57,902 bases of DNA. Source: JANXPZ01 sp033853925 (GTDB lineage Bacteria > Eisenbacteria > RBG-16-71-46). Location: contig JAWOLC010000082.1 of the NCBI GenBank assembly GCA_033853925.1, positions 1-57,902 on the forward strand, in the 5' to 3' direction. Of this stretch, positions 31,973 through 40,049 are shown piece after piece (the stretch's first letter is position 1; every line of letters begins with the position of its first letter). A program made the position numbers and the translations under genes. The notes beneath the pieces were generated by a model that worked only from the letters and a program-made list of their open reading frames with translations, searched no databases and was not told where the DNA came from.

Positions 31973-32155
31973 ATGACCCTGGATGTGAGCGACCAGGAGC
32001 GGGACTTTCTTCTGGAGACCCTCGACGGCGTGCTGCGCGAGACGGAGCGGGAGCTGCACCACACCTACAGCGCGGAGTTCAAGCGCTACCTGCAGCGCCG
32101 CATCGTGCTCGTCGAGAAGCTGAAGTCGAAGCTCCTGACCGCCAGCGTCGGCTGA
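31973..32155 (+). CDS. Small 60-residue protein, paralog 2
   Basis: The protein reads MTLDVSDQERDFLLETLDGV, then RELHHTYSAEFKRYLQRRI and LVEKLKSKLLTASVG. It aligns end to end with the protein encoded at 31011-31193 without gaps; about 40 percent of residues are identical, concentrated in the N-terminal ERDxLxExLD and C-terminal KSKLL segments. RBS AAGGAGG precedes the ATG, and both genes have the same leader feature (GAGGAAGGAGGTCGAG here, GAGAAAGGAGGCTCGAG there). Family unknown; no toxin, antitoxin or phage hallmark is visible. Confidence 0.8.
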   Translation: MTLDVSDQERDFLLETLDGVLRETERELHHTYSAEFKRYLQRRIVLVEKLKSKLLTASVG

Positions 32156-32240
32156 CCCTGGGGCCGGACCCTCGTCCGCCTGGCGACCCGGCCGAAGGGC
32201 TCTCGCGCGGGTGCCGCAAGTCGCCGGCCCGGCGCGCCGT

Positions 32241-32269
32241 TTGGCTTCGGCGCGCGCTTCGGGCATAAT
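32241..32269 (+). promoter_or_regulatory. Sigma70-like promoter of rpmE
   Basis: TTGGCT (32241-32246), a 17-nt spacer and CATAAT (32264-32269) lie 89 bp upstream of the rpmE start. The -10 matches the consensus at five of six positions. Confidence 0.55.
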
Positions 32270-32357
32270 CGCTCGCCGCTGTCCCACCGGGGATTCAGCG
32301 CCTGCTGACCCGACCGCGCGTCGCGCTGGCCCCGGGCCGTCTCACCTGGAGGAATCG

Positions 32358-32624
32358 ATGAAAGCCGGCATCCATCCCGTGTACAAGTTGCAGACCCTGC
32401 ATTGCGGTAGCTGCGGCACCGAGTGGCAGACCCGGACGACCCAGGAGCCCAACCACTCCGACGGCAAGGTCCACATCGAGATCTGCTCCAACTGCCATCC
32501 GTTCTACACGGGCAAGCAGAAGCTCATCGACAAGGCCGGGCGCGTCGAGCGGTTCCGCAGGCGCTACGGCCAGGTCGGCGCCAAGAGCGAGCCACCCGCT
32601 CCGGCCGAGACCCCCGGACAGTAG
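32358..32624 (+). CDS. rpmE: Ribosomal protein L31 (zinc-binding form)
   Basis: This 88-residue protein has the L31 core MKAGIHPVYKLQTLHCGSCG and EICSNCHPFYTGKQKLIDKAGRVERFRRRY. Cys16, Cys19, Cys43 and Cys46 make it the zinc-carrying C+ type. The last 18 residues form a Pro/Ala extension beyond the usual end. GGAGGA (32348-32353) precedes the ATG. It opens the conserved rpmE-DUF1385-prfA order. Confidence 0.97.
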   Translation: MKAGIHPVYKLQTLHCGSCGTEWQTRTTQEPNHSDGKVHIEICSNCHPFYTGKQKLIDKAGRVERFRRRYGQVGAKSEPPAPAETPGQ

Positions 32625-32661
32625 AGCACCCTGCGCGGCTTCCGCCGATCCCCGATCGTGC

Positions 32662-32682
32662 GGGCCGCGCGCCGCGCGGCCC
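32662..32682 (+). terminator. GC hairpin between rpmE and the DUF1385 gene
   Basis: A 9-bp stem (GGGCCGCGC / GCGCGGCCC) with a 3-nt loop sits 38 bp after the rpmE stop. No T-tract follows; it could be an attenuator or simply GC-rich sequence. Confidence 0.35.
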
Positions 32683-32711
32683 CCGCGGGCCGCACGCACT
32701 CGGAGCCACGC

Positions 32712-33650
32712 ATGCCGTTTCTTCCCGTCGGGGGGCAGGCCGTCATCGAAGGGGTGATGATGCGCTCGCCCTCGCGCATGGCCGTGGCCGTGCGGCGGCC
32801 GGACGGCACGCTGGCCTTCCTCGAGCGCCCCTTCACCTCGATCACCCGGCGCGTGAAGCCGCTGGCCTGGCCCGTGGTGCGCGGGGCGGTCTCGCTCTTC
32901 GAGACCCTGGGGCTCGGCCTCGCGGCCCTCAACTTCAGCGCCGAGGAGGCGTCCCGCGCCGAAGGCGCCAGCCCGAGCGCCAAGGCGAGCGCCGGGCAGC
33001 AGAGCCTGCAAATGGGGATCATGGTGCTCTCGCTGGCGCTCGGCCTGCTGCTCTTCGTGGTGCTGCCCGCGCGCCTGACCTCGTGGCTCGGCTTCCACGA
33101 CCGCGTGGGCTTCGGCCTCGTGGACGGGTTCTTCCGCCTGCTCGTGCTCCTGCTCTACCTCGTGCTCATCAGCCAGTGGCGGGAGATGCGCCGCGTCCTC
33201 GGGTATCACGGGGCCGAGCACAAGTCCCTCCACGCGCTCGAGCGGGGCGCGCCGCTGACCCCCGAGAGCGTGCAGACCTTCTCGCGCCTGCATCCCCGCT
33301 GCGGCACCTCGTTCCTCTTCCTGGTCGTGGTGGTGAGCGTCGTGGTGTTCGGCTTCATTGGCCGGCCCCACGGCCTGGGCGGGCACCTGCTCCGTATCGC
33401 CTGCATGCCGCTCATCGCCGGGATCGCCTTCGAGTTCGTGCGCCTCTCGGGCAAGCACGCCGAGCGGCCGCTCGTGCGCTGGCTCGTCTGGCCGGGCCTG
33501 CAGTTCCAGCGGCTCACGACGCGGGAGCCGGACCTGGAGATGTGCGCGGTGGCCATCGCCGCCCTCGAGCGCGTGCGCCAGGACGAGACGGTGCTCGCCC
33601 TGGAGCGCGCCGGGGCCCGGGCCCGCGCGGAGGTGGCGTTCATCCAATGA
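32712..33650 (+). CDS. DUF1385 integral membrane protein
   Basis: This 312-residue membrane protein starts MPFLPVGGQAVIEGVMMRSP, the DUF1385 signature. It has hydrophobic helices at about 102-125, 135-160, 205-228 and 233-252 and the conserved YHGAEHKSLHALERG and HPRCGTSFLFLVVVV segments. The family is widely encoded between rpmE and prfA and has no firmly established function; metal-binding His residues in HGAEH suggest an enzyme. Its stop overlaps the prfA start by 4 bp (ATGA). Confidence 0.93.
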   Translation: MPFLPVGGQAVIEGVMMRSPSRMAVAVRRPDGTLAFLERPFTSITRRVKPLAWPVVRGAVSLFETLGLGLAALNFSAEEASRAEGASPSAKASAGQQSLQMGIMVLSLALGLLLFVVLPARLTSWLGFHDRVGFGLVDGFFRLLVLLLYLVLISQWREMRRVLGYHGAEHKSLHALERGAPLTPESVQTFSRLHPRCGTSFLFLVVVVSVVVFGFIGRPHGLGGHLLRIACMPLIAGIAFEFVRLSGKHAERPLVRWLVWPGLQFQRLTTREPDLEMCAVAIAALERVRQDETVLALERAGARARAEVAFIQ

Positions 33651-34738
33651 CCCCGGCGATGTGGGAAGCCCTGCGCAAGGTCGAGGAGCGGTTCGCCGAG
33701 CTGACCGCCCTGCTCGGCCGGCCCGAGGTGGCGAGCGATCCGAAGAAGCTGCGCGATCTCGCGCGCGAGCGCGCTCGGCTCGAAGAGACGAAGCGGACGC
33801 TGGACGACTACCGGCGCGTGGCGCAGACCGTCGCGGACGACGAGCAGGCGGCCGGCTCGGGCGACGAGGAGCTGGCCGAGCTGGCGCGCACGGAGCTGCC
33901 CGAGCTGCGCGAGCGGCTCGAGCGGCTGGAGGAGGCGCTCAAGCGGCTCCTGCTGCCCCGCGACCCCGACGACGACAAGAACGTGATCGTCGAGATCCGG
34001 GCCGGCACGGGCGGCGACGAGGCCTCGCTGTTCGCCGGCGATCTCTACCGCATGTACACGAAGTACGCGGAGCGGCGCGGCTGGAAGCTGGAGTCCATGA
34101 GCTCGAGCGCCTCCGAGGTGGGAGGCTTCAAGGAGATCATCTTCTCCCTCGAGGGTGACGCCGTCTACCGGCTCATGAAGTACGAGAGCGGCGTGCACCG
34201 GGTGCAGCGGGTCCCGGCGACCGAAGCTTCGGGCCGCATCCACACCTCGGCCGCCACGGTCGCGGTGTTGCCCGAGGTCGAGGACGTGGACGTGGAGATC
34301 CAGGAGAAGGACCTGCGCATCGACGTGTACCGCGCCGGCGGGCCCGGCGGCCAGGGCGTGAACACGACCGACTCGGCGGTGCGGGTCACCCACCTGCCGA
34401 CGGGGCTCGTCGTGACCTGCCAGGACGAGCGCTCGCAGATCAAGAACCGCGCGAAGGCGACGAAGGTGCTGCGCGCGCGGCTCTACGACATGAAGCTCCA
34501 GGAGCAGCAGGCCAAGTACGCGGCCCAACGCAAGTCCCAGGTCTCGACCGGCGACCGCAGCGCCAAGATCCGCACCTACAACTTCCCGCAGAGCCGCGTG
34601 ACCGACCACCGCATCAACTTCACCGTCCACAATCTGCCCGAGATCCTCGCCGGCCGCCTCGACGAGCTGTCCGAGGCGCTGGCTGCCGCCGACGTGGCCG
34701 AGCGGCTCGAAGCCCTGGGGTCCGCAGCGAACGGCTGA
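33647..34738 (+). CDS. prfA: Peptide chain release factor 1
   Basis: This 363-residue protein is RF1: an N-terminal helical domain, the central NVIVEIRAGTGGDEASLFAGDLYRMY segment, YESGVHRVQRVPATEASGRIHTS (a class signature) and the catalytic GGQ in AGGPGGQGVN at about residue 234. RF1 reads UAA and UAG. The ATG at 33647 overlaps the upstream stop; a second Met five codons in is possible. A hairpin terminator follows. Confidence 0.97.
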   Translation: MTPAMWEALRKVEERFAELTALLGRPEVASDPKKLRDLARERARLEETKRTLDDYRRVAQTVADDEQAAGSGDEELAELARTELPELRERLERLEEALKRLLLPRDPDDDKNVIVEIRAGTGGDEASLFAGDLYRMYTKYAERRGWKLESMSSSASEVGGFKEIIFSLEGDAVYRLMKYESGVHRVQRVPATEASGRIHTSAATVAVLPEVEDVDVEIQEKDLRIDVYRAGGPGGQGVNTTDSAVRVTHLPTGLVVTCQDERSQIKNRAKATKVLRARLYDMKLQEQQAKYAAQRKSQVSTGDRSAKIRTYNFPQSRVTDHRINFTVHNLPEILAGRLDELSEALAAADVAERLEALGSAANG

Positions 34739-34747
34739 CCGCCACTG

Positions 34748-34766
34748 CCGTCCACCGGGTGGACGG
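34748..34766 (+). terminator. Hairpin after prfA
   Basis: An 8-bp perfect stem (CCGTCCAC / GTGGACGG) with a CGG loop, extended by an outer GCCA/TGGC pairing across a small bulge, begins 9 bp after the prfA stop. Confidence 0.5.
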
Positions 34767-34896
34767 TGGCGTGCACGAGGTGGGCGGCGGTCGAGGTCGG
34801 GGGCCGCCGGCACCGGCCGCGCCAGCCTCGCTCGTGACGGCACGCCCCTTGCGGCGCGCCCGAGTCGCCTCCCGTTCTCCCCCCGCGGAGTCCTCG

Positions 34897-35511
34897 ATGA
34901 GCACGAGCGCCATCATCCCCCCGGCCTCCGCGTCGCCCACCGATCGGCGGAGCACCAGGACGTATGCGGTGTTCCTGGTCATCGCCCTGGTCTCGTGGTG
35001 GGAGGCGGCCTACCGGCAGGGCGCCGGCCTCGGCGGGGAGCGGCACCTCGCGCCCGCGCTCGTGGCGAGCGTGATGATCGTGGCGCGCGTCCTGGCGAGC
35101 GCGGTCGAGGCGCTGACCTACGTCCTCTGGTGGCGGTGGAGGGGCGAGCGGCTGCCGTACGCGCGCTTCCTCGTGGCCCTGCTCGCCCTGTCGATCGTGG
35201 ATCGGCTCGCCTTGAGCCTGGCCGCGTGGGCCACCCGCGCCCCGAGCCTCGCGCCCTGGATCGCCCCGGTGGTCGGGCCGCACGTGCTGGGCAAGGATTG
35301 GCTCCATGGGCAGGCGGGATTGCGCGCGGCGTTCGGCAGCTTGGGCGTGCTCACCGCGGCTCGCGTCGGCCTCACGGCCTGGGTGCAGGCGGCGGCCCTG
35401 CGCCGGCGTCTGGGCGGCGTCCTGCTCCTCACGTGCGGAGCCTGGCTTCTCACGCGGATCGCCCTGTGGTGGACGGTGGACCTTCTCCGCGGTAGGAGTC
35501 TGCTCCCGTGA
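34897..35511 (+). CDS. Multi-pass membrane protein, first gene of small-peptide cassette
   Basis: This 204-residue protein has about five hydrophobic helices (around residues 24-42, 55-75, 87-108, 122-140 and 175-197), separated by basic loops, with an N-terminal cytoplasmic Ser/Pro-rich segment. I do not recognise the family; the layout is vaguely like Yip1-type proteins. It lacks transporter or protease motifs that I can see. GGAG precedes the ATG. It overlaps the next gene by 4 bp (GTGA at 35508-35511), so the two are translationally coupled. Confidence 0.75.
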   Translation: MSTSAIIPPASASPTDRRSTRTYAVFLVIALVSWWEAAYRQGAGLGGERHLAPALVASVMIVARVLASAVEALTYVLWWRWRGERLPYARFLVALLALSIVDRLALSLAAWATRAPSLAPWIAPVVGPHVLGKDWLHGQAGLRAAFGSLGVLTAARVGLTAWVQAAALRRRLGGVLLLTCGAWLLTRIALWWTVDLLRGRSLLP

Positions 35512-35978
35512 GCGAGCGAACGGACGTCTCGCGCGGCTGGCGCTTGGTCGGCTGGGTGGGGTGGGGGATGGTCGTCGCGGCGCTGGGCGCACTGGGCTGG
35601 CTCTGGCGCTCGGATCGGGCGCGGGTGTGGGAGTCTCCTCGTCTGGGTCCGCCGCTGGTGATTCTGCGGGCGGCCGCCTCCTCGGCTCGGGCCACCACCT
35701 GGCTCGTCGCGGTGAACCCGGACTGCCCTCACTGCCGCGACGTGCTCACCCGGCTCTCCGCCGACTCGACGGCCAGCGTCCACGTGGGCGCGCTCATCGT
35801 GGACACGCCTCGGCGGCCCGCGCCCGCGACGGTCGCGGCACTTCCCGGCAGCCCGATCTGGTGGGACGCGCGGAACGATTGGCGCCGCCGCTGGGGCCAC
35901 CGCGTCTATGGCGAGGTGATGCGCTTCGACGCCCGTGGCCGCTACCTGAGCGCGCGCGTCGTGCCTGTGGCCCCCTGA
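35508..35978 (+). CDS. Membrane-anchored DsbA-like CPHC protein
   Basis: This 156-residue protein has one N-terminal membrane helix (about residues 13-34) and a small thioredoxin-like domain with TWLVAVNPDCPHCRDVLTRL. CPHC at 73-76 is the DsbA active-site dipeptide, and the preceding VNPDCPHC follows a beta strand as in thioredoxin folds. It should act outside the cytoplasmic membrane on cysteine pairs. It starts at GTG 35508 after AGGAG and is coupled to the upstream membrane protein. Two cysteine-containing exported peptides are encoded directly downstream and are possible substrates (inference). Confidence 0.8.
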   Translation: MSERTDVSRGWRLVGWVGWGMVVAALGALGWLWRSDRARVWESPRLGPPLVILRAAASSARATTWLVAVNPDCPHCRDVLTRLSADSTASVHVGALIVDTPRRPAPATVAALPGSPIWWDARNDWRRRWGHRVYGEVMRFDARGRYLSARVVPVAP

Positions 35979-36041
35979 GCGGGCCCAAGCCCCAGAGGCC
36001 CCCGCGTCCAGCCCCCACGAGTTCTCCAGGAGGTGATCTGG

Positions 36042-36281
36042 ATGAAGAGGAAGAAGTCCTCCGGGATCGTCGTGCTGCTGCTGGTGCTGCTCACGGTCCT
36101 GGCGCCCTCGGCCATCGCGGCCAGTCCCTCGACCTTCGCGCCCGACGCCATCAACTGGGGCCGGCTGATCGGCTACGCCGAGTGCGGCCTCAGCGTCTAC
36201 ATCGCGGTTCAGTCGGGAGGGGCCTTCGGGGTGCTCGCCGGCGTGGTCTGCGCGCGGGTGCTCCTGGACCCGGACAACTAG
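36042..36281 (+). CDS. Small exported hydrophobic peptide 1
   Basis: This 79-residue precursor starts MKRKKSSG followed by a strong hydrophobic core and PSAIA cleavage site near residue 26, leaving a mature peptide of about 53 residues. The mature part contains two cysteines (about residues 48 and 69) and a Gly/Ala-rich hydrophobic stretch (GGAFGVLAGVVCARVLL). Its RBS, AGGAGGTGATC, is the best anti-Shine-Dalgarno match in the window, implying high expression. The family is unknown; pilin-like (VirB2/TrbC-sized) or bacteriocin-like peptides are alternatives. Confidence 0.75.
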   Translation: MKRKKSSGIVVLLLVLLTVLAPSAIAASPSTFAPDAINWGRLIGYAECGLSVYIAVQSGGAFGVLAGVVCARVLLDPDN

Positions 36282-36299
36282 CCCCTGGGAGATGAGCCG

Positions 36300-36578
36300 A
36301 TGCGGCGCCTCACACAGATTTCCCTGCTCGCCCTCATCCTCACCGCCATTCTCATCGTGAGCCCGGCCTCCGTCGCCGCGGCCGGCGCCTCCGGGCTGAC
36401 CGACTCGGGCCTGACCATCGGGGTCTTCAGCCCGAATTCGGCGGTCGGCGTGTTGGCGGCCGCGGGCTGCGGATTCTTCGCGCGCTGGACCGTACTGACC
36501 GCGGGCACCCAGGTCGGCATCATCGCTGGGGCCGTGGCCTGTTGCGCACTCGCGCTCGTCGACGGCCTGGTCTCCTGA
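36300..36578 (+). CDS. Small exported hydrophobic peptide 2
   Basis: This 92-residue precursor has a signal peptide (MRRLTQISLLALILTAILIV, cleavage after ASVA near residue 26) and a mature peptide of about 66 residues with two Gly/Ala-rich hydrophobic segments and three cysteines (GCGFF, then ACCALALV). It follows peptide 1 after 18 bp with a GGGAG site. The two peptides share design (signal peptide, GVLA, Gly-rich helices, Cys) but little sequence identity. A 13-bp hairpin terminator closes the cassette. Confidence 0.72.
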   Translation: MRRLTQISLLALILTAILIVSPASVAAAGASGLTDSGLTIGVFSPNSAVGVLAAAGCGFFARWTVLTAGTQVGIIAGAVACCALALVDGLVS

Positions 36579-36597
36579 CCCCCCGACTGCCGCTCCA

Positions 36598-36629
36598 GGA
36601 GGTCCGAGGGTCGAGGCCCTCGGACCTCC
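36598..36629 (+). terminator. Strong terminator closing the small-peptide cassette
   Basis: A perfect 13-bp stem (GGAGGTCCGAGGG / CCCTCGGACCTCC) with a 6-nt loop starts 20 bp after the peptide-2 stop. It is the longest perfect hairpin in the window. Confidence 0.65.
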
Positions 36630-36813
36630 GGCGGGCCCAGCGCCGAGGGCGATGTGGGTGAACCGCTGTGCTAGTGTCGCCGGTCGGCAGCCCGTCGGCC
36701 CCGCGGCCCGTGCCGGCGGCGGGCATCGTCCTCGTCGCCCGCCTGAGCGGCGGGGAAGGGCCGGGCGTCGGCAGGGGCGCGGCGGCGCGCCATCGACCGG
36801 GGATCTCTCGCGC

Positions 36814-37707
36814 GTGCACACGACCGTCTCCTTCGCCCTGCGCTCCGCGATCTCCTTGCTGACGACCTCGTCCTCGCCGCGGAGCGACGCCGAGGAGCTG
36901 TTGAGCCGCCTCCTCGGCGTCGAGCGATCGGCGTTGCCTGCGTTGGGCGAGCGCCTGCTCACGCCCGACGAGGCGGAGCGCTTCGCCTCGTGGCTCGTCC
37001 GCCGCGAGGCTCGCGAGCCCGTGCAGTACATCACCGGACGCGCCGCCTTCCGCGATCTCGACCTCGCCGTGGACCGCCGTGTGCTCATCCCCCGTCCCGA
37101 GACCGAAGGGCTCGTGGAGCTGGTCCTCGAGGTCCTGCGGGCGGAGAGGCAGCGCTGGCCCGCCCCGCGCGTGCTCGACCTGGGCACCGGCTCCGGTGCC
37201 GTGGCGCTGGCGATCGCGGCCGAGTGGCCCCCCGCGCTGGTCACGGCCAGCGACGCGAGCGAGGAGGCGCTGGCCGTGGCGCGCGCCAACGCCGCGGCGA
37301 CCGGCCTGGCGGCGCGTGTCACCTTCCGCCACGGCGACTGGTTCGAGGCGGTCGGCCCGGCGGAGCTTTTCGAGATCGTGGTCTCGAATCCACCCTACGT
37401 CGCCACGGGCGAGCACGGCGGTCTGCCCGCGGACGTGCGGGACTTCGAGCCGCGCCAGGCCCTCCTCGCGGGGGGTAGCGGACTCGACGCGACCCTCGCG
37501 ATCCTGCGTGCGTCTCCGTGGCACCTGGTCGCGGACGGCTGGCTTGCGCTCGAGCTGGCCGAGGACCGCGCGGCTGGGCTGGCCGATTGGGCCGCGGGCC
37601 GGGAGGAGTGGGCGGGCGTGGAGCTTCTCAGGGACTTGGCGGGTCGTCCACGCTATCTGCTGGCGCGGCGAGGGCCGAACCCGGCAAGTCTTGACCTGCC
37701 GCGCTGA
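36814..37707 (+). CDS. prmC: Release factor glutamine methyltransferase PrmC
   Basis: This 297-residue SAM-dependent enzyme methylates the Gln of the GGQ motif in release factors. It has the N-terminal helical domain with REPVQYITGRAAF, the SAM-binding LDLGTGSGAVALA (GTGSG 124-128) and the catalytic NPPY (192-195). I chose GTG 36814 (VHTTVSFALRS); the longer open frame upstream is Arg/Gly-rich and non-homologous. The usual prfA-prmC pair is separated here by the membrane/peptide cassette. Confidence 0.93.
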   Translation: MHTTVSFALRSAISLLTTSSSPRSDAEELLSRLLGVERSALPALGERLLTPDEAERFASWLVRREAREPVQYITGRAAFRDLDLAVDRRVLIPRPETEGLVELVLEVLRAERQRWPAPRVLDLGTGSGAVALAIAAEWPPALVTASDASEEALAVARANAAATGLAARVTFRHGDWFEAVGPAELFEIVVSNPPYVATGEHGGLPADVRDFEPRQALLAGGSGLDATLAILRASPWHLVADGWLALELAEDRAAGLADWAAGREEWAGVELLRDLAGRPRYLLARRGPNPASLDLPR

Positions 37708-37842
37708 TCCTCGCCCGGCCGGCGATCGGCTTCTGCAACTCTTCCCCCCGGGATCGCATCCAACACCGCACTGGTCGCGGCGGGCCGGCGCCTGTGGCTG
37801 CCGATCTGCGGGACTCGCACCACCAGGCTCAGGAGTGCCGAG

Positions 37843-38730
37843 ATGACGGATGTCGCTGCCACCATGTCGGAGATCCGCGAACGCGGATACGCCCACCCGG
37901 AGGTGCTGGTGAGCACGGACTGGGTGGCCGAGCACCTGAACGACCCCAACCTGCGCATCATCGAGTCGAACGAGGACCCCCTCATCTATCCCTGGGGGCA
38001 CGTGCCCGGCGCGGTCCAGGTGGACTGGGCCGCCGACCTCAACGATCCCGTGCGCCGCGACTACCTGCAGCGGACCGCCTTCGAGGAGCTGATGTCCCGG
38101 ATCGGCGTGTCGAACGACACGACCGTGGTGTTCTACGGCGACAAGAACAACTGGTGGGCCTGCTACGCCTTCTGGGTCTTCCAGCTCTTCGGGCACACGC
38201 ACGCGCGGGTGATGGATGGCGGGCGGGTGAAGTGGGAGAAGGAGGGGCGCCCCCTCACGCGCGAGGTGACGACCCCCGCGCGCAGCAAGTACCGGGCGCG
38301 CGAGCGGGACGACACGAAGATCCGCGCCTTCCGCGACGAGGTGCTTCGGCACCTGAAGGGGCATCTGCCCCTGGTGGACGTGCGCAGCCCGCAGGAGTTC
38401 ACGGGCGAGCGAACCCACATGCCCGAGTACCCGCAGGAAGGCGTGCTGCGGGGCGGGCACATCCCCGGGGCGCAGAACGTGCCCTGGGGCAAGGCCGTGC
38501 GCCTCGAGGACGGCAGCTTCAAGGCCGCCGATGCCCTGCGCCAGATCTACGAGAAGGAGGCGGGGCTGAGGCCCACGGACGAGATCGTCACCTACTGCCG
38601 CATCGGCGAGCGCTCGAGTCACACCTGGTTCGTGCTCACGTACCTGCTGGGCTACCCGCGCGTGCGCAACTACGACGGATCCTGGACCGAATGGGGGAAC
38701 TCGGTAGGTCTGCCGATCGAGAGGCCATGA
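37843..38730 (+). CDS. Thiosulfate/3-mercaptopyruvate sulfurtransferase
   Basis: This 295-residue protein has two rhodanese domains; the second carries the active-site loop with Cys252 in TYCRIGERSSH, and the first has ESNEDPLIYPWGHVPGAVQVDW but lacks a catalytic Cys. The CRIGER loop is like CysA/SseA-type thiosulfate sulfurtransferases. AGGAG precedes the ATG. The sufE-like gene overlaps its stop by 4 bp, so a joint sulfur-transfer role is likely. Confidence 0.93.
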   Translation: MTDVAATMSEIRERGYAHPEVLVSTDWVAEHLNDPNLRIIESNEDPLIYPWGHVPGAVQVDWAADLNDPVRRDYLQRTAFEELMSRIGVSNDTTVVFYGDKNNWWACYAFWVFQLFGHTHARVMDGGRVKWEKEGRPLTREVTTPARSKYRARERDDTKIRAFRDEVLRHLKGHLPLVDVRSPQEFTGERTHMPEYPQEGVLRGGHIPGAQNVPWGKAVRLEDGSFKAADALRQIYEKEAGLRPTDEIVTYCRIGERSSHTWFVLTYLLGYPRVRNYDGSWTEWGNSVGLPIERP

Positions 38731-39242
38731 CGGAGCGCACGACCCCGACGCTGGGGGAAGCGACAAGGCGGGAGGCGCCGGACATCCCGGCGCCCCTCGC
38801 GGCTTTAGTGGCCGAATTCGAGGGGCTGGCGCGGGCCCAGCGCATGGAGCAGCTCATCGCCTGGGCCGACGAGTTCGTCGGCGTGCCCGCCGAGGTGGCG
38901 CGTGCGCCGCACCCCGAGTCGGCCCGCGCGGCCCGCTGCGAGTCCGAGGCCTACGTCTTCGCCGTGGACAACCCCGACGGCACGCTGGCCTTCCACTTCG
39001 CGGTGGGCAGCCTGCACGCCCTCTCGGCCAAGGCCTGGGCGGTGATCCTGGCCCGAACCTGCTCGGGCCAACCCCTGGAGCAGGTGGCCAACGTGCCGGA
39101 GGAGACGATCTACCGCGTCTTCGGCCGGGAGCTGTCGATGGGAAAGGAACAGGGCCTGGCTGGAATGCTGGACCTGGTCAAGCACGCTGCGCGGTCGCGG
39201 CTGGCGGCTCGCCGGGTCTCGAGGGCGCTCGAGCCGAACTAA
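38727..39242 (+). CDS. sufE: SufE-family sulfur acceptor protein
   Basis: This 171-residue protein has the SufE core, with Cys71 in RCESEAYVF corresponding to the sulfur-accepting cysteine, and later FHFAVGSLHALSAKAWAVILARTCSGQPLEQV. SufE takes persulfide from a cysteine desulfurase and stimulates it. The Q normally near the Cys is an E here. It overlaps the sulfurtransferase gene by 4 bp (ATGA). No SufS is in the window, so its partner is unknown. Confidence 0.88.
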   Translation: MTERTTPTLGEATRREAPDIPAPLAALVAEFEGLARAQRMEQLIAWADEFVGVPAEVARAPHPESARAARCESEAYVFAVDNPDGTLAFHFAVGSLHALSAKAWAVILARTCSGQPLEQVANVPEETIYRVFGRELSMGKEQGLAGMLDLVKHAARSRLAARRVSRALEPN

Positions 39243-39441
39243 TGCTCAGACGGTGTGCGGCCGGCGGCGGGACCCAAGGAAGGCTCGGGAGGGCTCTTAC
39301 GAACGTCCTGTCCGCCGGTCGCGTTTGAGCATCCAGGCGGAGAGTGCGCGGGAATAGGATTCCTGCAGAGGCAGGTCGCGCCATCGCTCGATCACGGGGG
39401 CCGCCAGCCCGGCGCCGGCCGCGCCAGGGCTCGTCCGTCGC

Positions 39442-40030
39442 TCAACTGCGGGGCACCCAGCCGTCCTTCACCATCTCGTCCGCGATCGGCTGGTCCGCGA
39501 TGCCGAGGCGACGCTCGATCTGCTGCTCGAGGTAGAGAACCGCTTCCGCGTCGGTCAGCTCGAGCAGCTTGATCGCCCCGCCGCCGCGGAGCACGGCGAC
39601 CAGCGGGTAGCTGACGCTCCAGGACAACCAGCCCGTGTTGTCCCGCGACTCGGTCACGTTCAGCTGGCGATAGAACTGCTCGATCTCGGCCACCGGGATC
39701 GAGCCTTGGCCCCACCACGGCACCGGCGCGATCCGGACCGTGAGCCGATCGCACCGCCACGCGGATCGTCGTGCGGTTCACGAGGGCCGCCGCCGCGGCA
39801 TACGCCGGGACCACGACGAACATGCCGAAGACGACGAGGAGCAGCGGGTTCGCTTGGTCACCGGCGCTCAGGTACAGAGCCCCGAAGACGACCAGCGCCC
39901 CGAGGGCGATGGCCGCCAAGGCGATCGCACGGGCGCCGAACCACCGGACCGTCCAGCAGGGCCCACCGGCGTCCTCCTCGAACGTGATGCCCGGGGGCGG
40001 CGAAAGCTCGGCGGGATCGTTCGTCGACAT
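39442..40030 (-). pseudogene. Frameshifted two-TM membrane protein with PH-like domain
   Basis: The N-terminal half (from 40030: MSTNDPAELSPPPGITFEED, then two hydrophobic helices and RTTIRVAVRS) and the C-terminal half (LTVRIAPVPWWGQGSIPVAEI, ending LEQQIERRLGIADQPIADEM) are both well-formed but lie in two frames. Removing one base near 39745 joins them as VAVRS-LTVRIAPVPWW, the expected continuous beta strand. The C-terminal half looks like the PH-like domain of uncharacterised membrane proteins. It is either a recent frameshift or a sequencing error; nothing else in the gene is decayed. The minus-strand start has GGAG upstream. Confidence 0.75.
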
Positions 40031-40049
40031 CGGCGCGACTCCAGCCCCG

